Positions 1 through 8,062 of a stretch of DNA of 64,000 nt are shown in pieces (position 1 is the stretch's first letter; every line of letters begins with the position of its first letter). The translations under genes and the position numbers were made by a program. The notes under the pieces were generated by a model. It made no database searches and was not told where the DNA came from. It saw only the letters and a list, made by a program, of their open reading frames with translations. The stretch spans positions 1,587,001 through 1,651,000 of the forward strand of contig NZ_JAKZJU020000001.1 of the NCBI RefSeq assembly GCF_022809315.2, read 5' to 3'. This DNA is from Mesosutterella faecium. Lineage in GTDB: Bacteria > Pseudomonadota > Gammaproteobacteria > Burkholderiales > Burkholderiaceae_F.

Positions 1-68
1 AGAGCAGCCTCGCGCCGTCCGCCCGGCGGGCTATGATGTCCGGAGCCTTTTACAAGAGGAAGGATCTC

Positions 69-1241
69 ATGGAGTCTTTCAGCTTTCAGAACAAGGGCCG
101 GCTGCTCTTTGGCGAGGACAGGACGGGCGAGTTCGCGCGGCTTGCGGCCGGGCTTTCGAAGCGCGCTCTCGTCGTCTGCGGGGCGCACTTCTCCCGCAGC
201 GGCGAGCTGGCCGGGCTCGAGCAGGCGCTTGAGGCCGCCGGCGTGCGCGTCTGGGTGGAGCCCGACCTCAGCAGCCCCAGCATCGAGCAGGCCCGCGCCA
301 TGATGGAGCTCTGCCGCCGGCAGTCCATCGGGCTTGTGATCGGCGTGGGCGGCGCCACCGTCATGGACTTTGCGAAGATCGTGGCCTACGGGGCGGCGCA
401 GCAGCGCGACGTCTGGCCCGAGATCGAGCAGCGCGGCGAGCCCCGGGGCGGCAGCAGGCTCGCCCTGGCCACGGTTTCCACCTATCCCTCCTCGGGCTCT
501 GACATGGACGGGGCGGCCGAGATGGTGGAAAAGGAAACCGGGCGCGCGGGCGGGCTCTACGGCGAGCTTCTGCAGGCCGACCTCTGCTGGCTCAATCCCG
601 GCTACGCGACCGGCATTCCGGGGCCGATCCTCGCCTACGGCGCGATGACCGCCGTGATTCAGGCCGGCGTCGCGTTCCTGAGCGGCGGGCGCTGCAGCTT
701 TGCGGAAAACGCGAGCCTTGCCGTCTCCCGCACGATCCTTTCCAGCCTGCCCGCGGCCCTCAGGGGCGAGCGGGAGGCGATCGGCGAGCTGCAGCTCGCG
801 GCCTGCATGAACGGCTTCGGGCCGACCTCATTCGGGAAGAAAGAGGTCGACTTCAGCCTGTACTTCATCGAGGGCATCGTTGAAAACTACTGGGAAATCC
901 CGTACGTGCCCGCGATCACGATCCTGTTCCCCCACTGGCTGAAGAGCGTCTGGAGCGACGGCGGAGCCTTCCGCGATTACTTCAGGCTCGCCTGGGGCGC
1001 GGACACCGCGGGGCTCACGGGGCCCGAGGCCCTTCAAAAGGGGCTCGACGCCATTCACCGGGCCTACGATGACTTCGGCATCGCCTGGACGCTCCAGGCC
1101 CTGAAGCCGATGAACCCAGGGCGCGGGAAGCTTCTTCAGTTCGTGCGGGAGCCCGGCCCCTGCGAAAGCTCGTTCAGGACGTTCACGGAAGACGACGTCG
1201 CCTCTCTGATCCTTGAAGCCCAGGGCGCGCGGCTCGATTAA
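69..1241 (+). CDS. Iron-containing alcohol dehydrogenase (YqhD/BDH-like) homologue lacking metal ligands
   Basis: The 390-residue protein has the length and fold signature of group III Fe-ADHs of the YqhD type: N-terminal 'LLFGE', a glycine-rich GVGGATVMDFAK nucleotide loop near residues 91-103, and a helical C-terminal half. ATG 69 is chosen because an AAGAGGAAGG ribosome site lies just upstream; an in-frame ATG at 33 exists but has a poorer context. By eye alignment with E. coli YqhD, recalled from memory (metal ligands D194, H198, H267, H281), the equivalent positions here are Thr194, Gln198, Tyr265 and Tyr279, so all four metal ligands are gone. The family normally reduces aldehydes with NAD(P)H at a divalent metal. 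This one may be non-catalytic, use other chemistry or have a regulatory role. Fold assignment is firm; activity is unknown. Confidence 0.85.
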   Translation: MESFSFQNKGRLLFGEDRTGEFARLAAGLSKRALVVCGAHFSRSGELAGLEQALEAAGVRVWVEPDLSSPSIEQARAMMELCRRQSIGLVIGVGGATVMDFAKIVAYGAAQQRDVWPEIEQRGEPRGGSRLALATVSTYPSSGSDMDGAAEMVEKETGRAGGLYGELLQADLCWLNPGYATGIPGPILAYGAMTAVIQAGVAFLSGGRCSFAENASLAVSRTILSSLPAALRGEREAIGELQLAACMNGFGPTSFGKKEVDFSLYFIEGIVENYWEIPYVPAITILFPHWLKSVWSDGGAFRDYFRLAWGADTAGLTGPEALQKGLDAIHRAYDDFGIAWTLQALKPMNPGRGKLLQFVREPGPCESSFRTFTEDDVASLILEAQGARLD

Positions 1242-1270
1242 TCCCGCGGTTCATTGAAAGGCAGAACACC

Positions 1271-2554
1271 ATGGCTGATCTTTTGAAGCTCTCGCGGCGC
1301 CGGCTGCTCGCCGGAAGCGCGGCCGCGGCGGCTCTTTCCGCCTCCGGTTGCGCCGCGCCCCGCGGCGGGCAGGAGGCCGATCCCACGCCGCCTCCCGTCT
1401 GGCCGCGGCTCACCGTGGGGGCAGACTGCGCCCGCTCGGTCACGGTCCAGTGGAAGCGGCAGGGACCGGGCGAACTCGTCCTGAGGAGAGCGGATCCTCA
1501 GGGCCCTGAGCGGCGGTTTTCCGCCCCGCAGCGCGACGCCGAGGCCGAAGGCGTGATCTTTCCCCTCCACACGGTGAGGATTGACGGCCTGGAGCCCGGC
1601 CAGGACTACGAGTACCGCGTGGAGCCGGACGGCTCCTGGTTCCGGTTCAGGACCGCGGAAAGCGGCCGCTGCCGGGCGCTCGTCTTCGCCGACAGCCAGT
1701 CGAGCGACCGCTTCAAAACCTGGGCGCGGGTCTACCGCGGGGCGCTCAGGCACTTTCCGAGGCCGGATTTCGCCGCAAACCTCGGCGACCTTGTGGACAT
1801 GGGCAGCCGCCTGTCCTACTGGGCCGACTGGTTCGAGGCCGTGACGCCTGCCATCGCGAGCGTTCCCGAGGCTCCGGTGATGGGAAACCACGAGTGCTAC
1901 CGAAAGAATCCCGGCGACCGGCAGTTCCGCCCGATCATGCCGAAGGCCTATCTCGAGGCCTTCCCGGTGCCGGAAAACGGCGAGGGCGACCTCGAGCGCT
2001 GGTACTACGCCTTTGACTGCGGCCCCGTGCACTTCATCGTGCTCAACACGCAGTGGCTCGAGGCCGCGGCCTTCAGGCCCCGCCTCTACGAGCGCATGAA
2101 GCTGTGGTTTCTTGAAAAGGGCTCCAAAACGAACCTGCCCTGGCGGGTCGTGATGATGCACAAGGACATCCTGCACTACCAGAGGCCGGGAAAGCCCTGG
2201 AAAACCCGCTTTTCACAGACCGGCAGGCGGCTGATGCCGCTGTTTGAGCAGACCGGCATCGATCTCGTCCTCACCGGGCACCTGCACACGTACCGCAGAC
2301 GCGGCTTCGTGAGGAACTTCAGGCACGCGAAGGACGGCCCTTATTATTTTGTCTGCGGCGTGTCGGGCAACATCCGGCACAATGTCGAGGCGCTGCATGA
2401 GCTAGACCTTTATGCCGCGCCAAGGCCCGAGACCGACAACTTCATGACCCTTGAGGCCGACGCCGGGAAGCTTTCGGTGCGCTGCTTCCTGCCCGACGGC
2501 CGGGAGCTGGACCACGCCCTGCTCGAGCGCTCCTCCGGCCGGGCCTCCGGCTGA
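1271..2554 (+). CDS. Exported metallophosphoesterase (purple-acid-phosphatase-like)
   Basis: 427 residues. The N-terminus has a run of arginines (SRRRLLAG, residues 8-15), a hydrophobic stretch and a lipobox-like ASGC ending at Cys27, so this is probably a Tat-exported lipoprotein. Residues about 45-130 resemble an Ig/FN3-like purple-acid-phosphatase N-terminal domain. The calcineurin-type metal motifs follow in order: FADSQ (D141), NLGDLVDMG (about 173), GNHE (about 204-207), MMHKD (about 296) and GHLHTY (about 336). It should hydrolyse phosphate esters in the periplasm; the substrate cannot be told. It lies 29 nt after the Fe-ADH homologue on the same strand, so co-transcription is likely. 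Confidence 0.88.
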   Translation: MADLLKLSRRRLLAGSAAAAALSASGCAAPRGGQEADPTPPPVWPRLTVGADCARSVTVQWKRQGPGELVLRRADPQGPERRFSAPQRDAEAEGVIFPLHTVRIDGLEPGQDYEYRVEPDGSWFRFRTAESGRCRALVFADSQSSDRFKTWARVYRGALRHFPRPDFAANLGDLVDMGSRLSYWADWFEAVTPAIASVPEAPVMGNHECYRKNPGDRQFRPIMPKAYLEAFPVPENGEGDLERWYYAFDCGPVHFIVLNTQWLEAAAFRPRLYERMKLWFLEKGSKTNLPWRVVMMHKDILHYQRPGKPWKTRFSQTGRRLMPLFEQTGIDLVLTGHLHTYRRRGFVRNFRHAKDGPYYFVCGVSGNIRHNVEALHELDLYAAPRPETDNFMTLEADAGKLSVRCFLPDGRELDHALLERSSGRASG

Positions 2555-2686
2555 CCGGATCGGGAGCCCCGGCGGGCGCGCAGAAGGTGAAAGGCCGGAC
2601 AAGGGCCTGAAAAGGACAGAAATGGCGCTGCTCTGCCGCAGCCCTCTGCTTCTCAGCGGGGGGCTGCAGGGGGGCTGCCTTCGGGA

Positions 2687-3610
2687 TCAGGACTGCTTCT
2701 GGGGCTCCGGCTTTCCGCCCTGGACCACGAGCAGCGGGATGGAGCTGTGCGCGGCGAGCGTCTGCGCGGTGGACCCCATCACGGCGGATTTGAGCCTCGT
2801 GTAGCCGTGCGTGCCGGTGACGAGAAGGTCGACGCCGTTCGCCTCCGCATAGGCGGTGATTTCCGAGGCGGGGTTGCCCACGAGGCAGACCCCGTGCGTT
2901 TCAAGCTTCGCCCGCTCGAAAAGCGGCTGCACCTTCGACATGGCGTCCTTGAAGTCGTTTTGCTCGAGTTCGGTGATTTCCTGCTCCGAGAGCGTCGGCA
3001 TGGCGATGCCGGTGACGTTCGTGAGGGCCGCGCCGCGGTAGTCGTTCACGACGTTGATGAGGTCGAACCGGGCGTTGCGCCCGAACAGCTTCGGGTGCTT
3101 CAGGATGTACTGCGCGGCGGCAGCCCCGTAGGAGGATCCGTCGACGCAGACGCCCACGTGCAGGTCGTCGCCAAGCGGCCCCTGCTTTTCCTTCACAAGG
3201 AGCACCGGGCAGCAGGCCATCGAGATCACGCCCGTGGACACCGAGGTCATGAAAAGGCCGCGCAGCGCCCCGAGCCCCCGGGTGCCCATCACGATCAGGT
3301 CGGCCCCGTAGCGCTTCGCTTCCTCGGCGATTTTCTGGTCGGGCACGCCCACCTGCATCGACTCGCGCACGAAAAGCCCCTCGCTGTTCAGAACCTGGCG
3401 GCAGCGGGTGAAGACCCGTTCGGCATGCTCTTCGTAATAGCGGTCGATCGCCCCCTGGCCGAACAGGATCGAGGAGCGGCGCTTGAGGGGCGTCTGGACG
3501 TTGAGAAGCTCGATGCTCGCACTCGCCCCGAGCAGGGTTTTCCTCGAGGCGAGGAATTCGACGGCGTGGCGGCTGCCCGAGCTCAGGTCGACGGGAACCA
3601 GTATTTTCAT
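2687..3610 (-). CDS. Tandem universal stress protein (two UspA domains)
   Basis: 307 residues from the ATG at 3610, which has GAGGAG just upstream; a GTG six codons earlier is the alternative start. Two UspA domains in tandem: residues about 1-145 start MKILVPVDLSSG and contain VMGTRGLGALRGLFMTSVS, and residues about 155-300 contain DLLVTGTHGYTRLKSAVMGS. The G-x2-G-x9-G(S/T) ATP-binding pattern is visible in both halves. It is a cytoplasmic stress protein, probably nucleotide-binding. It is a monocistronic gene convergent with the phosphoesterase; a GCAGCCC/GGGCTGC inverted repeat at 2638-2667 lies between them. Confidence 0.92.
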   Translation of the reverse strand: MKILVPVDLSSGSRHAVEFLASRKTLLGASASIELLNVQTPLKRRSSILFGQGAIDRYYEEHAERVFTRCRQVLNSEGLFVRESMQVGVPDQKIAEEAKRYGADLIVMGTRGLGALRGLFMTSVSTGVISMACCPVLLVKEKQGPLGDDLHVGVCVDGSSYGAAAAQYILKHPKLFGRNARFDLINVVNDYRGAALTNVTGIAMPTLSEQEITELEQNDFKDAMSKVQPLFERAKLETHGVCLVGNPASEITAYAEANGVDLLVTGTHGYTRLKSAVMGSTAQTLAAHSSIPLLVVQGGKPEPQKQS

Positions 3611-3791
3611 TTTTCTCAAGCTCCTCACAGGAAAGTTGGTGCGCGCACCCCCTTGAAGAACCGGGGTTCTGCAGAGGCTGCGCTCTGATTATGCCGAGTA
3701 TAGGCTGAGCGGGGGCGGGCGGTGGATGGAAATGAGACCTTTTCCGATTTTTTTTTCGAAGCCTGGCCGCCTGGCTCGCGAGGCGCCGGGG

Positions 3792-5390
3792 CTACCGGAA
3801 GGCATCCATGGGCGAGGTGCAGTTTTCCTCGATCCATTCCCAAAGCAGGGCGGGGAGGACTTCGCCCCGGCTTTTTTCGCCGCAGCGCACTTTCACGTGG
3901 AGATGGTCCTCCGCGGGCGAAATGGTGAGCCGCTCCCCCGAGGGCAGCGAAAGCTCCGCCCGGCGCCCGGCGGGAAAAAGGCTCACCGAGGAGACCTGCA
4001 GCCGGCCGAGGCCCGGCCCGGGGCAGGGCATTCCGCACAGGCTGAGCGTGCAGCGCAGCATTTCCCGCGGTTCGGAGGCGAACCCGGCGGCAGCGGCGGC
4101 CCTGGGGAAAAGTGAGGAGGCCGAAGCGGGCTGCGGGGGCTCGCCCTCCCGAAAGAGCTGAAAGCGGCTCGGCCCGCCGTCCTCACTGCCGCGCCCGATG
4201 GACAGACCGGGACGTCCGCTGCAGGCCACGGTGAAGGTCCGGCCGTCGTAGGCGATGCGCGCCGAGGCCTCGTCCCTGAATTCGAGGATGAGCGCCGAGG
4301 CCGTGGCCGCCGCGATCCCGAAACGGCGGACGGCCTCTGAAAAGCGCGCTTCGAACCCGGTCTGCCCGGGCCTCCAGGGCTCCTTCTCGAAGGCGGGGAC
4401 CGCCCGGCCGATGAAGCCGAATTCAGGAGGCGGCGCTTTGATCCAGACTTCGATCGGGTCGTCGACCCCGGGATCGCGAAGCAGCCGCAGGAAGCGGCTG
4501 CCGGTGACGCGCCCGCCCTTGGGACTGCCGGGCATGGACCAGTCGGCCCAGCCGGAAGCCGTTCCGCCGCCCTCGGGCAGCCGCGAAACGCGGTCCTGCC
4601 CGCAGTGAAGCCGCAGCGCCGCGATCAGCAGCCGGAACTCCATCGGATCGAGCGCCTCGCGGGGCGGCATGAAGAGAAAGGCGGGTCCCGGGGCTTCGCG
4701 CCAGGGCACGCCCGCGCTCTCAAAAAGCGAGCGGTAGAGCGCGCGCTGCGCAGAGCCGGCGCTACCCGTCAGGTCGAGCTTCCAGATTCCGCCCTGGGGG
4801 GCGCGTGCGCAGGCGAGCCTTTCGCGCTGCCAGGCCCGGAGCGCCTCTTCAAGCCTCTCGCCCAGGGCGGCCGGCTCCGGCGCGATCGCCCGGGGCGCGC
4901 GAGCGACCTCGAACAGGTAGTCGTCGAGCTCCGCGTAGGCGCCGATGCCGAGCAGCGCCCGGGGAATTCCCCCGCGGTGCGTTCCTTCGGAGAGCACGGA
5001 GAGCGCTGCGAGGTGCTCGGCCAGCGTGACGGTCCAGACTTCGTCCGGAAACGGCCTGTGCGCCAGGGTTTCGAGTGCGCGGTGCGCCCGCTCTCGCCAG
5101 GGCTCCTTGGGGCTCGCCGGGACGATGAGCGCGTCGGGCACCAGCAGGGCCGTGTCAACGGCCCGGCCGCCCGCTTCCCGCGCAAGCCCCCGGGCGTCGA
5201 TCCGGCGGCCCGCCTTGATCAGCGGCGAGAGAAGGGCCGCGGTGAAGGCCGAAGGGGGTGAATCGGTGTGCGAGACCAGGGCCGCGCTTCTCATTGCAAT
5301 GTCGGAGAGCCGCCGCTCCGGGTGCCGGCGGTCAAACGAGAGCAGGCGCTGCAGCGCGAATTCGGCGGGTCCCGGTGCGGTGCTTTTCAT
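3792..5390 (-). CDS. Conserved hypothetical protein, 532 aa, no recognised domain
   Basis: Long frame with strong GC3 bias starting at ATG 5390 behind an AGGGACG-like ribosome site. No signal peptide or membrane segment. Residues about 30-160 are helical and faintly recall the HD half of RelA/SpoT: a SAFTAALLSPLIKAG segment resembles the 'AALLHDVVED' helix and VTLAEHLAALSVLSEG resembles 'IKLADRLHNM', but the metal-binding His-Asp pair is not evident. The C-terminal half is beta-rich with a late IEVWIKAPPPEFGF segment and no catalytic motif that I recognise. It stands alone between the UspA gene and the M20 hydrolase. Coding status is likely; function unknown. Confidence 0.7.
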   Translation of the reverse strand: MKSTAPGPAEFALQRLLSFDRRHPERRLSDIAMRSAALVSHTDSPPSAFTAALLSPLIKAGRRIDARGLAREAGGRAVDTALLVPDALIVPASPKEPWRERAHRALETLAHRPFPDEVWTVTLAEHLAALSVLSEGTHRGGIPRALLGIGAYAELDDYLFEVARAPRAIAPEPAALGERLEEALRAWQRERLACARAPQGGIWKLDLTGSAGSAQRALYRSLFESAGVPWREAPGPAFLFMPPREALDPMEFRLLIAALRLHCGQDRVSRLPEGGGTASGWADWSMPGSPKGGRVTGSRFLRLLRDPGVDDPIEVWIKAPPPEFGFIGRAVPAFEKEPWRPGQTGFEARFSEAVRRFGIAAATASALILEFRDEASARIAYDGRTFTVACSGRPGLSIGRGSEDGGPSRFQLFREGEPPQPASASSLFPRAAAAAGFASEPREMLRCTLSLCGMPCPGPGLGRLQVSSVSLFPAGRRAELSLPSGERLTISPAEDHLHVKVRCGEKSRGEVLPALLWEWIEENCTSPMDAFR

Positions 5391-5688
5391 GTGGGCGTCC
5401 CTGTGGGGCCGCAGGCCGGAGCGGATGTCTGGCGCCGCCTGCGGACGAGCGGAATTTTTCTGTAATATTCAGACATCATATCGTGCATTTCGGGACGAGG
5501 CTCCCCTATTTTTCTGTGGCGCGCATCCGCGACAATTTCCTGATCAGGCTTCTGCTGAAGCTGATCGTGCTTCTGCTCACGCTCAAGCCTGACGGCAGCC
5601 ACTTGTAGGGGGAGAGGGCCGCCCGCACCGCAGCGGAAAACGGGCGGCTCCGGGGCGCGCCCGGGCCCTGCAGCCCCAGGCCTTTCAT

Positions 5689-6963
5689 TCAGAGGTCGTA
5701 GTTTTCCATCAGCAGCAGGAGCAGCTTCACGCCCTGCATGAAGTCCTCGATTTTCATGTCTTCGTTCGGATTGTGCGATCCTTTCTGGTTCGCCACAAAG
5801 ATCATGGCCGAGGGAACGCCCGCGTTGGCCATGACGGCGGCGTCATGGCCGGCCCCGGAAGGCATCACGAGGAAGGGGATGCCGTGGGCGGCCGCCGTGT
5901 TGGCGATTTTTGCAACGAGCCGGGGATTGAGCCGCGCGCATTCGGTCCTCAGCATTTTGTCGAACTCGAAGCGCACGCCGCGCTTTTTCGCGATCCGGTC
6001 GGTGTCCCGCACGAGCATCTCGTGGAAGCGCTCGAGCGTGCCCATGGACTGGCTTCTCATGTCGACGCAGAACGTGACGAGCCCCGGCACCTTGGTGATC
6101 GAGGCCGAGGGGTCGGTCCTGACGACCCCGGAGGTGAAAACCAGGTCCTCCTGCCGGTCGAGCCGGTGGATCCAGTGCTTTTCCATGCTCATCAGCAGTT
6201 CGGCCGTGGCAAGGACCGCGTCGTGGCGGAATTCGTAGTCCACGGCGCCCGAGTGAGCGGTCTCTCCGACGCAGCGGATCGACTTGTGCCGGAGGTTGCC
6301 CCTGATGCCGGTCACGACGCCGATGCGCTTCCGGGGTTTTGAATCAAGCCTCGGCCCCTGCTCGATGTGCAGCTCGACGAAGGCGGCGATGCGCCCGAGG
6401 TCTGCAAGCGGCCGGCCCGTCACCATTTCTTCGGGGCGGAAGCCCGCGCGCGTGATCGCCTCGGCCAGCGTTTCGTTTCTCGTGCGGTGCCGCAGCTGCA
6501 GGTCCTCGGGCCTCAGCTTTCCGGTGAGCGCCATCGTGCCGACGTAGGGCTTCCCGAAATAGGAGCTTTCCTCCATGCGCGTGACAAGCACCGTCACGTC
6601 GCGCAGGGGGCGGAAGCCCGTTTTTTCCATCCACCACAGGCAGGTGAGCGGCGCCACGACCCCGGCGAGTCCGTCGTAGTTCCCGCCCTGGGGCACCGAG
6701 TCGCCGTGAGAGCCGCTCATGAAGGCCGACAGCTCCCGGTGACGGCCCGGCAGCGTGAGGTAGAGGTTTCCGGCAGCGTCCGTCTTTTCTTCGAGCTTCA
6801 GGCTCCGGCCGAGCTTTTTGAAGTAGTCGTGGACTTCGTTCTCCTTCGCGCTGTAGCCCTCGCGGGTGTACCCTCCCGCCGGGTCCTTCGTGAGGGAGGC
6901 GATGTCCTCGAATATGTGCCGGGCGAAGGAAAGCCCTTCGACCGCGATGTCCTGTTCTGCCAT
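5689..6963 (-). CDS. M20 family amidase: N-carbamoyl amino acid hydrolase / allantoate amidohydrolase type
   Basis: 424 residues from ATG 6963, which has AAGGAAG upstream; an in-frame start 23 codons earlier lacks support. Family signature blocks are present: GSHGDSVPQGGNYDGLAG (metal-binding His and Asp), MEESSYFGKPYVGT (Glu pair), LHIEQGPRLD, the dimerisation-domain segment GETAHSGA, and PSGAGHDAA near the C-terminus. These enzymes hydrolyse N-carbamoyl or ureido amide bonds (N-carbamoyl-L-amino acids, beta-ureidopropionate, allantoate) using two metal ions in the cytoplasm. The usual SHxDTV reads SHGDSV here, a conservative variant. No pyrimidine or purine degradation genes flank it, so the substrate is open. 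Confidence 0.88.
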   Translation of the reverse strand: MAEQDIAVEGLSFARHIFEDIASLTKDPAGGYTREGYSAKENEVHDYFKKLGRSLKLEEKTDAAGNLYLTLPGRHRELSAFMSGSHGDSVPQGGNYDGLAGVVAPLTCLWWMEKTGFRPLRDVTVLVTRMEESSYFGKPYVGTMALTGKLRPEDLQLRHRTRNETLAEAITRAGFRPEEMVTGRPLADLGRIAAFVELHIEQGPRLDSKPRKRIGVVTGIRGNLRHKSIRCVGETAHSGAVDYEFRHDAVLATAELLMSMEKHWIHRLDRQEDLVFTSGVVRTDPSASITKVPGLVTFCVDMRSQSMGTLERFHEMLVRDTDRIAKKRGVRFEFDKMLRTECARLNPRLVAKIANTAAAHGIPFLVMPSGAGHDAAVMANAGVPSAMIFVANQKGSHNPNEDMKIEDFMQGVKLLLLLMENYDL

Positions 6964-7364
6964 GCCGGTTCTTCCTTGGTCTGCCGCAGGCTCCGGACGA
7001 AGCGCCCGGGAAAAAGATGACCTGCCACACAATCATAATCGGTGGCTCCCCCGGCGGTCGAGCGCGCCCGGGCCGCGCTTTGAGAAGGCCCGAGGCGGCC
7101 TGCGGGATTTTCATCTAAAAAATATAATGAAGTGCTTTAAGATATCATTAATAATAAATTGAAAATAATAAATATTTATTGTTCAGTAAAACAGAAGCGC
7201 GCTTCGGAGCCCCGGCCGGCGGGCCCGGCCTGCCCTCCCGGGCCCTGCGCCTCGCCCGGATACAGCAGGAAACAATTTTCCGGCGCATCCTGTTTTCCGC
7301 GGGGCGCGGCAGAGAGGAAAATGGCAGCGGAATCTTTTTGCCGGATCTCCGGCTTCGTCTTGCC
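6964..7364. other. Divergent intergenic region with AT-rich island
   Basis: About 400 bp between the divergent M20 hydrolase and the lipoprotein gene. Positions about 7105-7190 are strikingly AT-rich for this genome and include a perfect 14-bp palindrome AATAAATATTTATT at 7167-7180. This is the likely promoter/regulator zone for both neighbours. The segment 7191-7364 is GC-rich again and open in the lipoprotein frame, but it reads as low-quality coding, so I do not extend the gene into it. Confidence 0.5.
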
Positions 7365-7991
7365 ATGAACAAATTACGACCGGCCGCCGCCGCGGCGCTG
7401 GCCACGGTTCTCCTTGGCGCCTGCTCGTCGCTCAATCCCGACATCCGGGCGGTCAAGGACACCGTGATCGAGGAAAACCACTCCTTTTTCACCGTGGGCC
7501 GGGTGCTCGACTTCTACCCGGACTGTCTCGACACCAGCTGGGACGCCTATAAGGATCCCAGGGGGCACCGCTGGGTCTTTTATTCCTGCCGCTCAAAGTC
7601 GATCAGGGAGTTCCGCGAGCAGGCCCTCTCGGACCTGAAAAAAGAGGGCGCGAAGAGCGCTCACAGCGACAGGGCCGAGAAGGCGCTCTCGTTTTCAGAA
7701 GCCCAGCTCGTGCTCTCCTTCAGGCTTCTGGGCGAAAGCGATAAATGGAAGGTCTCCGCGGCTCATGTGAACCTCGGCTGGCCGGACGGCCGGACGGCCT
7801 CGCTGCCCGTGCCCGTCTACGTGGTCATCGCGGCCATGAAAAAAGGCGAGCCGCTCAAGCCCGAGGAGATCAACGAGGAGCCCGGGTTTGCGAGCCGCCT
7901 CTTCGGGCGCGTGACGCGCCGCATTGAGCTTTATTTCCTCATGCGGGCCTACGAGAACGCCAGCCTGAAGCCGCAGGGTAAGCCTCTCTAG
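7365..7991 (+). CDS. Putative lipoprotein of unknown function
   Basis: 208 residues starting MNKLRPAAAAALATVLLGACSS: a positively charged start, hydrophobic core and lipobox LLGAC with Cys21. ATG 7365 is chosen because it places the signal peptide at the N-terminus; the frame is open further upstream. The mature part has a cysteine in YPDCLD and another in YSCRSKS and ends in a basic/hydrophobic helix (ELYFLMRAYENA). No known domain is recognised. It precedes the sensor kinase by 71 nt on the same strand. Confidence 0.75.
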   Translation: MNKLRPAAAAALATVLLGACSSLNPDIRAVKDTVIEENHSFFTVGRVLDFYPDCLDTSWDAYKDPRGHRWVFYSCRSKSIREFREQALSDLKKEGAKSAHSDRAEKALSFSEAQLVLSFRLLGESDKWKVSAAHVNLGWPDGRTASLPVPVYVVIAAMKKGEPLKPEEINEEPGFASRLFGRVTRRIELYFLMRAYENASLKPQGKPL

Positions 7992-8062
7992 CGTCCGCGT
8001 CCGCTTTGAGCGGAAAATAAAGGCTGTCAGAGTTTTTTTCCCTTTTTTGGGGGGCGGCGCAA

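Noticed and set aside
5391..5688. Small protein in the gap between the unknown 532-residue gene and the M20 gene
   Set aside because: Frames on both strands read as chance and lack start signals; a hydrophobic C-terminal stretch near 5540-5600 is not enough.
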